DNA of 64,000 nt, from positions 310,001 through 374,000 of the forward strand of contig NZ_FOLI01000001.1 in the NCBI RefSeq assembly GCF_900112405.1. The letters run 5' to 3'. The DNA comes from Fructobacillus durionis (GTDB lineage: Bacteria > Bacillota > Bacilli > Lactobacillales > Lactobacillaceae). The first letter of the stretch is position 1; every line of letters starts with the position of its first letter. This document shows, piece by piece, positions 26,791 to 36,395 of the stretch. The notes below the pieces were generated by a model, which had not been told where the DNA came from, made no database searches, and worked only from the letters and a program-made list of their open reading frames with translations. The translations under genes and the position numbers were made by a program.

Positions 26791-28719
26791 ATGACTAATA
26801 TCGAGCCAAGGTTTAATCAAATTAATATTGAACAGATTTTTAATAAAGGACAAAAATATAGAGTTGCTGATTTTCAGAGACAGTACACTTGGAAGACTGA
26901 GGAACAAAGGTTGCTTGTTTCTGATTTTATTTCGCATGTCCATGAATCAAAAAATAATTTATTTGGTGAGAAATTTAATGAAAATTTCTTTTTTTTAGGA
27001 ACTGTTATTACGTTTGCTAATGAACAGGATAAGAAAGACGGAGTACTTTATATCGTTGATGGTCAGCAACGTCTTATTTCAATTTCAATTCTTTTAGTTG
27101 TTATTAGAGATATTTTGAAAGTAGACTACGCGTCAAATTTACGTATTAATAAAGATGCGTTAAATCTTGCTAATCGTATTGCTGATAGAATCACTGAGAT
27201 TTTAACGAATAAAACAACTACTGGTGAGGCTAGTTTTGTTATATTGCCACATATTCAGGCTGAGCAAAAATTCTTTGAAAACATACTTTATGCATCAGAT
27301 ATGAACCAAAATGTTTGTGATGATACGAATCTTGAAGCTTTCTTATCAGCAAATCCACAAGCTAAAAAATATTATTCTGCATATAAAACGATGAAAAACG
27401 AAATCAAAGAATATATAGCAAGTGGGAATTTCCGAAATGCTAAAAGTCGAGTGGATTGGTTAGTATCTTTATATATTCAAATTCAGCATTCATCGATAAT
27501 AGAGTTAACAATGGATAATGATGAGGATGCATATCAGATTTATTCGGATATAAACTTTAAGGGAATGCCTCTTACCAATGTTGATCGTTTAAAAAATAAT
27601 ATTATGAAAAAGGTTAAATTGGATAAGCTCTCTCATAAAGAAATCGTTTTGGATTTATGGAATAAGTTACAAGATAATACTCAAAATGTTAATTTTATGA
27701 CATTTTATAAGTATGCTATTTTTATCATAAACGGGAAACGTGCGGTAAATAATTCTTCACCATTAGGCGATTATGACAAAAAATTACCAGACGAACAGGA
27801 CTTACCAGACATTTTTAATGAAGAGTTTCAGCAACAAGGTCAGAACTCTGCAAGGAAAAAAATCCAAAAGCTACTAGGAGAATTAAATAAAATAAATTCT
27901 TCATACCAGTCCTTAATCGATAGTGATTTTTCTCTTATTGGTAAAAATGACAATTGGCCATTTTATAGTAAAAATTTAAAAATACTATATGATGTGTCGG
28001 CATCATGTGAGTTGGAAAGCTTTGTTTATTTCTTAATACCAACTTACAATTGTTATTCAAAAAAAATAATAAAACCCAATGATTTGAAAAAATGGATTGA
28101 CTTACTGAATGATTTTTATTTTATTGGACTATTAAATGTTTGTATTGATTCTAATAACGTTGAAATAAAAGAAGCATATAAAGAGCTTCATGATGAACTT
28201 TTCATATATTCTAGTCGTATTATTGATAAAGATACATTTGTAAAGTATTATGAACTTTCTAATAATATTTTTTCGGAATTTTTATCAAATAATTTTGATA
28301 CTATATATTTTAATTTAGATCGGTTAAGAAACGGTAATACTGAAAAGAAAAACATGAACTTACTATGTACTTATTTTCTTCGTCAGTTAGAAGGAAATAA
28401 GATTAATAAATCGGCTTCCATAGAACATATAATGGATAAAGAATATGGAAAAGATAACATTCACGGTAATCCATATCATGCAGTTGGTAATCTCATCATG
28501 TTGGAAAATGATTTGAATAATGAATGCGAAAAACTTAAAGACACTCTATCAACTGCTTCTCAACGTATAAAATATAAAGAATCGGTTTATAAAAAAAGTA
28601 ATTCAGAAACTACAAAAATTTTTATGAATAACTTTGATTTATCAACGTTTTCTGATGAAGCAATTATTGAACGAACACAACAAATGAGTAAACAGTTTAT
28701 TTCAAAGTATTGTTCGTAA
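26791..28719 (+). CDS. DUF262-DUF1524 protein, probable anti-phage nuclease (GmrSD/SspE-like)
   Basis: A 642-residue protein. The N-terminal DUF262 domain has VADFQRQYTWK (~26-36) and YIVDGQQRLISISIL (DGQQRL at ~90-95), the ParB-like NTPase motif. The C-terminal ~100 residues carry SIEHIMDKE (~543) and HAVGNLIMLENDLNNE (~562), the His-Asn pattern of the DUF1524 HNH nuclease. In GmrSD, SspE and BrxU this pairing restricts modified phage DNA or senses modification. Codon use is strongly AT-rich, unlike all neighbours, so it is likely acquired. No partner modification gene is nearby. Confidence 0.82.
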   Translation: MTNIEPRFNQINIEQIFNKGQKYRVADFQRQYTWKTEEQRLLVSDFISHVHESKNNLFGEKFNENFFFLGTVITFANEQDKKDGVLYIVDGQQRLISISILLVVIRDILKVDYASNLRINKDALNLANRIADRITEILTNKTTTGEASFVILPHIQAEQKFFENILYASDMNQNVCDDTNLEAFLSANPQAKKYYSAYKTMKNEIKEYIASGNFRNAKSRVDWLVSLYIQIQHSSIIELTMDNDEDAYQIYSDINFKGMPLTNVDRLKNNIMKKVKLDKLSHKEIVLDLWNKLQDNTQNVNFMTFYKYAIFIINGKRAVNNSSPLGDYDKKLPDEQDLPDIFNEEFQQQGQNSARKKIQKLLGELNKINSSYQSLIDSDFSLIGKNDNWPFYSKNLKILYDVSASCELESFVYFLIPTYNCYSKKIIKPNDLKKWIDLLNDFYFIGLLNVCIDSNNVEIKEAYKELHDELFIYSSRIIDKDTFVKYYELSNNIFSEFLSNNFDTIYFNLDRLRNGNTEKKNMNLLCTYFLRQLEGNKINKSASIEHIMDKEYGKDNIHGNPYHAVGNLIMLENDLNNECEKLKDTLSTASQRIKYKESVYKKSNSETTKIFMNNFDLSTFSDEAIIERTQQMSKQFISKYCS

Positions 28720-28825
28720 TTAAATTGAAAAAGTTTTTTGTAGTGTATTTTGTGTATAATAATAGTTATGAAATTTTGATTGTGTACGATTTAATTATTT
28801 TTCACATTTTAAAATTTATAATAAT

Positions 28826-28857
28826 AAAAAAGCTCAGCTTATAGCTGAGCTTTTTAT
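28826..28857. terminator. bidirectional intrinsic terminator
   Basis: AAAAAGCTCAGCT / AGCTGAGCTTTTT, between the convergent DUF262 gene and lexA. Confidence 0.9.
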
Positions 28858-28861
28858 TGTT

Positions 28862-29494
28862 TTAGTAAATGGCATCACGGTATAGGGAAACAACCTTACC
28901 AAGGATGGATACCTGGTCTAAAATGATAGGGGCCATGGTATCGTTTTCTGGTTGAAGACGGTAGTGACCAGACTCACGGAAGAAACGCTTAACCGTTGCT
29001 TCGTTATCTTCATTCATGGCAACGACGATGTCACCGTTGTCGGCGGTTTGCTGACGGCGGACAATTACTTTGTCGCCATCGAGGATACCAATGTTAATCA
29101 TTGATTCACCGCGGACGTTTAGCATGAAGAGGTCGCCATCGTAAGGAATCAAATCTTCAGGAATAGGGAAGAATTCGGTTGCCTCTTGTTCGACGGCCAA
29201 AATTGGTTGACCGGCGGTAACGAGTCCAAGAACAGGAATCTTACCGGCATTTGATGAGATGCCGAGCAGTTCGAAGCCTTTAGCGGTTACTTCAATTGCA
29301 CGGGCCTTTGTTTTCTCACCCTTCTTAAGTAGGTAACCATTCTTGATCAAACGGGAGATATGCCCGTGAATGGTTGAAGAAGAAGAAAGGCCGACGGATT
29401 CACCGATTTCACGAATCGTTGGTGGAAAACCGTTTTTTGCTTGGTACTCGTGAATGAAGCGGAGTACCTGGATTTGTTTTGAATCAGATGCCAT
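28862..29494 (-). CDS. lexA: LexA SOS repressor
   Basis: A 210-residue LexA. The winged helix (residues ~1-65) has [24 protein letters not shown]; the latent protease has the Ala94-Gly95 cleavage site (TAGQP), catalytic Ser131 (RGESM) and Lys169 (ATVKRF). RecA on single-stranded DNA triggers self-cleavage and derepression of repair genes. A LexA-box-like palindrome lies about 60 bases upstream, so it is probably autoregulated and may also control the divergent yneF-like gene. Confidence 0.96.
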   Translation of the reverse strand: MASDSKQIQVLRFIHEYQAKNGFPPTIREIGESVGLSSSSTIHGHISRLIKNGYLLKKGEKTKARAIEVTAKGFELLGISSNAGKIPVLGLVTAGQPILAVEQEATEFFPIPEDLIPYDGDLFMLNVRGESMINIGILDGDKVIVRRQQTADNGDIVVAMNEDNEATVKRFFRESGHYRLQPENDTMAPIILDQVSILGKVVSLYRDAIY

Positions 29495-29553
29495 AATGTT
29501 CTTCCCTATTTCATTTATACTGCTATTATTCTAGCGAAAAAAAGGCGAAAAAG

Positions 29554-29567
29554 CAAACACGTGTTCG
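29554..29567. promoter_or_regulatory. LexA box (one mismatch to the bacillus consensus)
   Basis: CAAACACGTGTTCG between lexA and the divergent yneF-like gene; the firmicute consensus is CGAACRNRYGTTCG. Only the second base of the left arm differs. Confidence 0.7.
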
Positions 29568-29648
29568 TAAGAATTTCTAAAGAAGACGGCTTTGGCTTAA
29601 GAAAAATGTTAGAAAGATTAAAATCTTTCAACCTTAAAGAAGGGCATG

Positions 29649-29657
29649 TGGTATACT
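29649..29657 (+). promoter_or_regulatory. extended -10 promoter of the yneF-like gene
   Basis: TGGTATACT about 35 bases before the start codon. Confidence 0.6.
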
Positions 29658-29691
29658 TATCATTAGATTTTTAGAGGTAAAGGAGACCGCT

Positions 29692-29913
29692 ATGCTTGTA
29701 CTAGTTGGACTTTTGGCCCTAGTTGTTGGGCTGGTTGGTGGATTCTTCTTGGCACGCTTCACAATGAAGTCATACTTGGCCAAGAACCCACCAATCTCAG
29801 AAGAGATGATGAAGTCAATGATGATGTCGATGGGTCAAAAGCCATCACAGAAGAAGTTGAATCAAATGATGAGCCAAATGAAGGCACAAAGCCAAAAGGC
29901 ATCAAAGAAGTAA
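29692..29913 (+). CDS. YneF/UPF0154 family small membrane protein
   Basis: A 73-residue protein with one N-terminal membrane helix (residues ~2-22, glycine-rich) and a methionine-rich cytosolic part ([29 protein letters not shown]), the UPF0154 pattern. Function unknown; widespread in Bacilli, typically close to lexA as here. Strong AAAGGAG ribosome site. Confidence 0.88.
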   Translation: MLVLVGLLALVVGLVGGFFLARFTMKSYLAKNPPISEEMMKSMMMSMGQKPSQKKLNQMMSQMKAQSQKASKK

Positions 29914-29928
29914 ACAACTTCAATTTAA

Positions 29929-29959
29929 AAGAGCTGAATCGAATGATTCAGCTCTTTTT
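29929..29959. terminator. bidirectional intrinsic terminator
   Basis: GAGCTGAATC-gaat-GATTCAGCTC with A-rich and T-rich flanks between convergent genes. Confidence 0.9.
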
Positions 29960-29964
29960 GTATC

Positions 29965-30597
29965 TTATTTTTTGTTAGCCTTTGGATCGACGTACACCCA
30001 GTTTGGGTCGATTTCGTCGTCTAGTGCGTTGAAGGAATCTTCAATTTTTTGGTTATATTCAGCAATCACTTCGTCAGTCAACTTGACCTTGGGGTCAACG
30101 TAGATTGGTTCACCGAAGTTCATGGTTACTCGCTTACGCAAGAAGAGGTGGGAGAACTTAACTGGTCCCTGATAAACGGCTGGCACGATTGGCTTCTTAG
30201 AAAGCTTAGCAATCAAAATTGAGCCGGATTTCAACTTCTGTGAGTGGCGGGAGCCGGAAGGAAACATGATGAGGGAGCGGTCACCGGACTTCAGTTCACT
30301 GACCGGCTTGCGGATGACATCCGCTCCAACGTTCTTACGGTCAACTGGGAAGGCACCCAGCGAAACGATGAGCTTACGTAGGAAGTAGTTTTTAAACAAT
30401 TCCTTCTTGGCCATGAAGATAAAGCGCTTAGGATAAGCTGCCATGGCGTACCAAACGGGATCCCACCAGGTACGGTGAGGGGCAACAAGGATGTAGTTGT
30501 CTTCCTTTGGTAGACGATTTTTGTTCAAATAATAAGTACGTCCGTTTATAATGGAAACCAGGGTCACAACGAAGACCCGGATAAAACGATAGAACAT
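29965..30597 (-). CDS. plsC: 1-acyl-sn-glycerol-3-phosphate acyltransferase PlsC
   Basis: A 210-residue membrane-associated acyltransferase of phospholipid synthesis, converting lysophosphatidate to phosphatidate. The N-terminal hydrophobic helix is followed by APHRTWWDPVWY (catalytic H-x4-D), FPVDRKNVG, a MFPSGSRHS motif in place of the common FPEGTRS, and IVPAVYQGP. The PSGSR change keeps the Gly and Arg positions. Single gene with a plain AAAGGAA ribosome site. Confidence 0.9.
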   Translation of the reverse strand: MFYRFIRVFVVTLVSIINGRTYYLNKNRLPKEDNYILVAPHRTWWDPVWYAMAAYPKRFIFMAKKELFKNYFLRKLIVSLGAFPVDRKNVGADVIRKPVSELKSGDRSLIMFPSGSRHSQKLKSGSILIAKLSKKPIVPAVYQGPVKFSHLFLRKRVTMNFGEPIYVDPKVKLTDEVIAEYNQKIEDSFNALDDEIDPNWVYVDPKANKK

Positions 30598-30658
30598 AAG
30601 CGATTCCTTTCAATAACATTTAACTAATTAATTTTACTATAAAAGGGGACAAAGGCCA

Positions 30659-31426
30659 ATGAAAGAGCCAAATTTAAAGACTGGTGAACGCCTCGATGGC
30701 CTACCATCACAGGGTGTTTCCATTATTCAAAACCCAGACATGTTTTCCTATTCACTGGATGCTGTTTTACTGGCTTACTTTGCAAACCCAAATAAGAAGG
30801 GGCGGGGATTGACGGTTGATCTCGGTGCCGGGACTGGTGCCGTCGGCCTCTTCTACGCTAAAAAAGTCGCCGGGCAGGTTAAGCTGGTGGAAATTCAAGA
30901 GGACCTGGCGGCCATGGCCAAGCGGTCCATTGACCTAAACGAGATGGCAGACCGGATGGAAGTGATTCATTCGGACATGCAAGAAGTCTTTGACCAGATT
31001 AAACCGGGCTCAGTGGATACTGTTCTCTGTAACCCTCCTTACTTTCCTGTGAAAGAAACGACTAAGCAGAACGTGGATGAACATTATCAGATTGCCCGCC
31101 ATGAAGTGGCCATCGATTTGCCTAAGTTGGCGCAAACGGCTAATAAGCTCTTGAAGAATAAGGGAAAGTTTTTCATGGTTCACCGGCCGGAACGGCTGGG
31201 GGACATCTTTGCTGCGCTGACTGCCCGTGGCCTGCAGGTCAAGCACTTGCAGTTTGTTTATGGAAAGGCCGACCGGGAAGCTAACATGGTCTTAGTTGAA
31301 GCAATCAAGCAGGGCCGCGCTGGTGGTGTTCGGGTTATGCCGCCAATTGTCGCCTATACGGCAGACAACAATTATACAGAGCAGGTACAAGAAATCTTGT
31401 ATGGCGCGGGCTGGACTTTGGAGTAG
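30659..31426 (+). CDS. tRNA1(Val) adenine-N6-methyltransferase-like protein (TrmN6/YabB)
   Basis: A 255-residue SAM methyltransferase: TVDLGAGTGAVGL (motif I), LVEIQEDLAAMAKRS, and VLCNPPYFP (the NPPY N6-adenine methylation motif). The family modifies A37 of tRNA-Val in enterobacteria; the bacillus YabB acts similarly by inference. It is followed after 17 bases by a GIY-YIG protein, the yabB-yazA order of Bacillus. AAAGG precedes the ATG. Confidence 0.88.
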   Translation: MKEPNLKTGERLDGLPSQGVSIIQNPDMFSYSLDAVLLAYFANPNKKGRGLTVDLGAGTGAVGLFYAKKVAGQVKLVEIQEDLAAMAKRSIDLNEMADRMEVIHSDMQEVFDQIKPGSVDTVLCNPPYFPVKETTKQNVDEHYQIARHEVAIDLPKLAQTANKLLKNKGKFFMVHRPERLGDIFAALTARGLQVKHLQFVYGKADREANMVLVEAIKQGRAGGVRVMPPIVAYTADNNYTEQVQEILYGAGWTLE

Positions 31427-31443
31427 GGAGTAATTCGGTCGAG

Positions 31444-31740
31444 ATGATGGATAAGAATGGGAAGACCTATGACTTTTACGTGCTCTACACGGCGGACGGG
31501 TACTTTTACGGTGGCTATTCGGACGATGCGATTCGCCGCTTTCACGTCCATGAGTCCGGTAAGGGGGCGAAGTTTACCCGAGTAAAGTCACGGCACCCCT
31601 TGAAGTTGCTCTACTATGCGACTTTTGAGACTAAACACGATGCCATGCATGCCGAAGCCTCCTTTAAAAAGTTGACGAGGGCAAATAAGGAAGCCTTCTT
31701 GATTGAGCACGGGGTACCGGCAAGTATTTGGACAAAATAG
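31444..31740 (+). CDS. GIY-YIG nuclease-fold protein (YazA/UPF0213)
   Basis: A 98-residue single-domain protein. Y-x-L-Y...YGGYSDD corresponds to the GIY-YIG strands (GGY here), the catalytic-type Arg is in AIRRFHVHESGKGAKFTR and the Glu in HAEASFKKL. Family members are thought to be structure-specific nucleases but YazA itself is uncharacterised. Coupled to the preceding methyltransferase gene. Either of two adjacent ATGs (31444, 31447) may be used. Confidence 0.85.
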   Translation: MMDKNGKTYDFYVLYTADGYFYGGYSDDAIRRFHVHESGKGAKFTRVKSRHPLKLLYYATFETKHDAMHAEASFKKLTRANKEAFLIEHGVPASIWTK

Positions 31741-31810
31741 GCGGATTGCTACCTTTTTTACAGGACCTTTTCTTGATAGAATAAGACATTATCAGGAGGA
31801 GTAAGTAAGA

Positions 31811-32020
31811 ATGGTTGTAAATTTTGAGTTAAAGAACATTATTGGTCAAACAGTCCCTTACTCTGCTTTTGATAAGAAAGAGGAATTAGTGGAAGTTATT
31901 GGTAATTTCTACCATTATCGTTTGGCTGAAGGCCTTGTCCTTCAGCCAAATCAGAATTACTTGGTAGAGGCTGCCGATGGCAATCAGCTAATCATAAGAG
32001 AAGCAGACACGAAAGGATGA
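31811..32020 (+). CDS. small protein of unknown function
   Basis: A 69-residue acidic, probably beta-rich protein with no membrane segment and no family I recognise. AGGAGG precedes its ATG by about 10 bases and its stop overlaps the start region of the SPFH gene, so the two are translationally coupled. A supporting role for the SPFH protein is possible but only inferred from the overlap. Confidence 0.6.
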   Translation: MVVNFELKNIIGQTVPYSAFDKKEELVEVIGNFYHYRLAEGLVLQPNQNYLVEAADGNQLIIREADTKG

Positions 32021-32889
32021 CCATGATGATCATTGTAATTCTTGTTATCGTCTTAGTATTGGCGTTAACTTGTTTTAAGATTGTGCCGCAAAATACGGTG
32101 GGACTATTAGAAACACTGGGTAAGTATTCGACAACCCGTTCAACGGGCTTGAACTTCCGCTTACCAATTATTCAAAAGATTCGCGTTGTTTCACTGGCCT
32201 TGCAGCCATTGAAACTAGCAGGTTATTCAGTGATTACCAAGGATAACGCCGACATTGGCGCAACGGTAACGTTGAACTTTCACATCACGGACCCAGTGAA
32301 GTATTCTTATGAAAACACGAACTCGATTGAATCCATGCAGCAGCTTGTTCGAGGACACCTGCGTGATATTATCGGGCGGATGGAGTTGAACGAGGCCCTG
32401 GGTTCGACCTCTAAGATTAACAAGGACTTGGCGGACGCTATCGGGGATTTGACGAATACCTATGGTATTAACGTTGACCGAATCAACATTGATGAATTGA
32501 AGCCATCTGCTTCAATCCAAGCCTCAATGGATACGCAGTTGAAGGCCGACCGTGAACGTGTCGCGGCCATCTCCCAGGCTGAAGGAGAGGCGAAGTCAAT
32601 CGAATTGCGTGCCAAGGCCAACAACGATGCCTTGGTGGCAACGGCGACAGCCAACGCCCAGGCAACAAAGACCCGGGCTGATGCCGAAGCCTACCGAATT
32701 GATAAGGTTCAATCTGCCTTGAAAAATGCTGACCAAAACTACTTCAACAACCAATCCATCAACGCCTTTGAGACACTGGCACATTCCGATACGAATTTGA
32801 TTATCACAAACGGTGCAGAACTTGACAAAACTGGCCAGAACGCGACTTTGGCAAAGATGTTGGGGGATGAATTGAAGAAAAAAGATTAA
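32017..32889 (+). CDS. SPFH/Band 7 (stomatin-prohibitin type) membrane protein
   Basis: A 290-residue protein with one N-terminal membrane helix (~4-20), a Band 7 domain (IVPQNTVGLLETLGKYSTTRSTGLNF at its start, typical of stomatins), then an Ala/Glu-rich coiled coil (~180-235). Such proteins oligomerise at the membrane and organise microdomains or proteases; a partner NfeD gene is not present. The start overlaps the previous gene; ATGs at 32017, 32023 and 32026 are all possible, with GAAAGGA favouring the latter two. Confidence 0.85.
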   Translation: MTMMIIVILVIVLVLALTCFKIVPQNTVGLLETLGKYSTTRSTGLNFRLPIIQKIRVVSLALQPLKLAGYSVITKDNADIGATVTLNFHITDPVKYSYENTNSIESMQQLVRGHLRDIIGRMELNEALGSTSKINKDLADAIGDLTNTYGINVDRINIDELKPSASIQASMDTQLKADRERVAAISQAEGEAKSIELRAKANNDALVATATANAQATKTRADAEAYRIDKVQSALKNADQNYFNNQSINAFETLAHSDTNLIITNGAELDKTGQNATLAKMLGDELKKKD

Positions 32890-32895
32890 GAAGGG

Positions 32896-32928
32896 ACTGC
32901 CTAGTGGAAAACTAGGTAGTTTTTTTTA
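32896..32928 (+). terminator. intrinsic terminator
   Basis: ACTGCCTAG / CTAGGTAGT followed by T7. Confidence 0.85.
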
Positions 32929-32938
32929 ATAAAAAGGC

Positions 32939-32967
32939 TTGAAGATGGGGTTTGAATCCTGTAAAAT
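32939..32967 (+). promoter_or_regulatory. promoter of rpsB-tsf
   Basis: TTGAAG (32939-32944), 17-base spacer, TAAAAT (32962-32967). Confidence 0.7.
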
Positions 32968-32974
32968 ACTAAGC

Positions 32975-33070
32975 GTTGTGTGAACAACAAAATACACACG
33001 ACCGAAGAGAACGCAGAGGTGCAGAAATGTTCATGCGAACCAAGAATCGGTCGGAGGATAACCTAGGAGG
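32975..33070 (+). promoter_or_regulatory. structured rpsB leader
   Basis: About 100 untranslated bases with nested pairing: CGACCGA (32999-33005) with TCGGTCG (33047-33053), an upstream GTGTG/CACAC hairpin and an inner GTTC/GAAC loop. Ribosomal protein S2 leaders often mediate autoregulation; this candidate fits by position and structure only. Confidence 0.5.
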
Positions 33071-33076
33071 CCTATA

Positions 33077-33850
33077 ATGGCAGTTATTACAATGAAAGAA
33101 CTCCTCGAAGCAGGAGTTCACTTTGGACACCAAACACGTCGTTGGAACCCAAAGATGGCACCATTCATCTTTACGGAACGTAACGGAATCCACATCATCG
33201 ACTTGCAAAAGACGGTGAAGATGGTTGACGAAGCCTACAACTTCATGCGTAACGCATCAGCTGATGGCGCCAACTTCTTGTTTGTTGGTACAAAGAAGCA
33301 AGCTTCAGACGCAATTGCTGAAGAAGCTACACGCGCTGGTCAATTCTACATCAACCACCGTTGGTTGGGTGGAACTTTGACTAACTGGAACACTATCAAG
33401 ACTCGTGTTCAACGCATGAAGGACATCCAACGTATGTCAGAAGACGGAACATTTGACCGTCTTCCTAAGAAGGAAGTTGTTTTGTTGAAGAAGCAACACG
33501 CCAAGTTGGAAAAGTTCTTGGGTGGAATCGAAGATATGCAGGACTTGCCTGACGTATTGTTCGTTGTTGACCCTAAGAAGGAAGAAATCGCCGTTAAGGA
33601 AGCCAACATGCTCAACATTCCTGTTGTTGCTATGATTGACACAAACGCCAACCCAGATGTTGTTGACGTTAAGATTCCTGCTAACGATGATGCTATCCGT
33701 GCCATCCGTTTGATCACTTCAAAGATGGCTGATGCTGTTATCGAAGGTCGTCAAGGCCAAGACCAAGCAGCTGAAGATGCTTTCATCGATGGTGACGAAA
33801 ACACTGAATCAATCGAAGAAATCACTGAAATTGTTGAAAAGAACAACTAA
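33077..33850 (+). CDS. rpsB: 30S ribosomal protein S2
   Basis: A 257-residue S2, located on the small subunit back near S1 and the mRNA exit. Typical segments are [29 protein letters not shown] and VALIDTNANP-like AMIDTNANP. The tail is acidic. Strong AGGAGG ribosome site. The order rpsB-tsf-pyrH-frr is the conserved bacterial one. Confidence 0.98.
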   Translation: MAVITMKELLEAGVHFGHQTRRWNPKMAPFIFTERNGIHIIDLQKTVKMVDEAYNFMRNASADGANFLFVGTKKQASDAIAEEATRAGQFYINHRWLGGTLTNWNTIKTRVQRMKDIQRMSEDGTFDRLPKKEVVLLKKQHAKLEKFLGGIEDMQDLPDVLFVVDPKKEEIAVKEANMLNIPVVAMIDTNANPDVVDVKIPANDDAIRAIRLITSKMADAVIEGRQGQDQAAEDAFIDGDENTESIEEITEIVEKNN

Positions 33851-33865
33851 GCGATAATATCTGAT

Positions 33866-33910
33866 TTGCCGTTCCGGTGGACCTGCTTGGGACGCTGGCA
33901 CGGCATTTTT
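33866..33910 (+). promoter_or_regulatory. rpsB-tsf intercistronic hairpin (attenuator-like)
   Basis: TGCCGT pairs with ACGGCA over a 28-base loop with weak inner pairing, followed by T5. Likely lowers or tunes read-through into tsf. Confidence 0.5.
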
Positions 33911-33935
33911 ATTTGAATTAAAAAGGAGCACATTC

Positions 33936-34811
33936 ATGGCTGTTACAGCAAAGATGGTAAAGGAACTACGTGATAAGACGTCTGTTGGTATGATGGATGC
34001 CAAGAAGGCTTTGGTTGAAGCCGAAGGTGACATCGAAAAGGCAATCGACTTGTTGCGTGAAAAGGGAATGGCAAAGGCCGCTAAGAAGGGTGACCGTGTC
34101 GCTGCCGAAGGTATGACTTATGTCATGGAAGATGGTAACAAGGCTGCTATCATCGAATTGAACTCTGAAACTGACTTCGTTGCTGGTAACAAGGAATTTA
34201 ACGACTTGTTGGCTGCTGTGACAAAGGTTATCTTGGAAAAGCAACCAGCTGATGTTGAAGCTGCTTTGGCTTTGGAAGGTGAAGATGGTCGTACTGTTAA
34301 CGACATGATCATCAACGTTTCACAAATCACTGGTGAAAAGATTACTTTGCGTCGTTTTGCAACAATGGAAAAGAACGACAACGAAGTATTCGGTGCTTAC
34401 TCACACATGGGTGGCTCAATCTCTGCTTTGGCCTTGTTCGAAGGTTCAAACGCAGAAGCAGCCCGTGACATCGCAATGCACATCGCTGCCATTGCACCAC
34501 AATACGTGTCAGATGCTGACGTTCCTGCAGAAGTTGTTGCTAAGGAAAAGGAAGTTCAATTGGCTTCTGAAGACTTGAACGGTAAGCCTGACAATATCAA
34601 GGAAAAGATGGTTGAAGGACGTATCAAGAAGTTCTTGGCTGAAATTTCATTGTTGGACCAACCATTCGTTAAGAACGGTGACCAAAAGGTTGCTGACTTT
34701 GCCAAGGAAAACGGTTTGACTGTTAAGTCATTCGTTCGTTACCAAGTTGGTGAAGGAATCGAAAAGCAACAAACAAACTTGGCCGATGAAGTTGCAAAGC
34801 AACTTGGCTAA
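33936..34811 (+). CDS. tsf: translation elongation factor Ts
   Basis: A 291-residue nucleotide exchange factor for EF-Tu. The N-terminal UBA-like domain is followed by the conserved [16 protein letters not shown] and [11 protein letters not shown] core that contacts EF-Tu. AAAGGAG precedes the ATG. Co-transcribed with rpsB through a leaky hairpin; codon use is strongly biased, as for highly expressed genes. Confidence 0.98.
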   Translation: MAVTAKMVKELRDKTSVGMMDAKKALVEAEGDIEKAIDLLREKGMAKAAKKGDRVAAEGMTYVMEDGNKAAIIELNSETDFVAGNKEFNDLLAAVTKVILEKQPADVEAALALEGEDGRTVNDMIINVSQITGEKITLRRFATMEKNDNEVFGAYSHMGGSISALALFEGSNAEAARDIAMHIAAIAPQYVSDADVPAEVVAKEKEVQLASEDLNGKPDNIKEKMVEGRIKKFLAEISLLDQPFVKNGDQKVADFAKENGLTVKSFVRYQVGEGIEKQQTNLADEVAKQLG

Positions 34812-34823
34812 TATTTGATTTAA

Positions 34824-34857
34824 AAAAGAGTGCCCATTCATTTGGACACTTTTTTTA
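34824..34857 (+). terminator. intrinsic terminator of rpsB-tsf
   Basis: AGTG-c-CCA / TGG-a-CACT followed by T7. Confidence 0.8.
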
Positions 34858-34895
34858 CGGACGTAACGCCCATCCTTTGTTATAATTGAAGGTAA

Positions 34896-35635
<740 letters not shown>

Positions 35636-35636
<1 letters not shown>

Positions 35637-36181
35637 TGGCGATTGATTTTAATCAAGCAACTGACAAGATGAAGGGTGCCCAAGACGCTCTTCGCCGTGA
35701 ATTAGCTGAAATCCGTACTGGACGTGCTAACCCACGTATTTTGGACCGTGTGCAAGTTGAATACTATGGCGCAATGGTGCCATTGAACCAAGTTGCTTCA
35801 ATTTCTGTACCTGAAGCCCGTATGCTTTTGATCACACCTTTTGATAAGGGTGCTTTGGAAGCCATCGTTACGGCGATTAACATGTCTGACTTGGGCTTGA
35901 ACCCAGCATCAGACGGTCAAATCGTTCGCTTGGCCATTCCTCAAATGACGGAAGAACGTCGTAAGGAACTGGTTAAGGAAGTGAAGGCTGAAGCTGAGAA
36001 GTCAAAGGTTGCGGTTCGTAACGTTCGACGTGAAGCAATGGATGCCATCAAGAAGGATAAGGAATTGACGGAAGATGACGTTCGAGATTCTGAAGACAAG
36101 GTCCAAAAGTTGACTGACGACAACATCAAGGCAATTGATGAAATCGCAGCTGAAAAAGAGAAAGAATTGATGACAATTTAA
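35636..36181 (+). CDS. frr: ribosome recycling factor
   Basis: A 181-residue two-domain tRNA-mimic that, with EF-G, splits post-termination ribosomes. The RTGRANPRILDRVQVEYYG segment and C-terminal helical arm (TEERRKELVKEVK, KEKELMTI) are typical. Start overlaps the pyrH stop (TAATG), giving translational coupling; the GGAG inside pyrH serves as ribosome site. Confidence 0.97.
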
Positions 36182-36203
36182 TTCCAAGTTGAGAATGAAA
36201 TGA

Positions 36204-36235
36204 TAGAGCAAGCCTTAGTGCTTGCTCTTTTTTTC
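36204..36235 (+). terminator. intrinsic terminator of pyrH-frr
   Basis: AGAGCAAGC / GCTTGCTCT followed by T6. Confidence 0.9.
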
Positions 36236-36395
36236 TTAGAATGGACTTTTTAATTTTAATAAATTTCCTTAAAATACTACTAAGAGTGATTTTAATTTTC
36301 AATTAAAATTAGCCAGGTAGGGCAATCCATGCTATTATTTTAAGAGAATGTATTTATAAAAGTAGCAATTTATTAAAATGAGACAAGGTACCAAT

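Noticed and set aside
26481-28860. Insertion sequence or prophage origin for the AT-rich islet.
   Set aside because: No transposase, integrase, terminal inverted repeats or target duplications could be seen.
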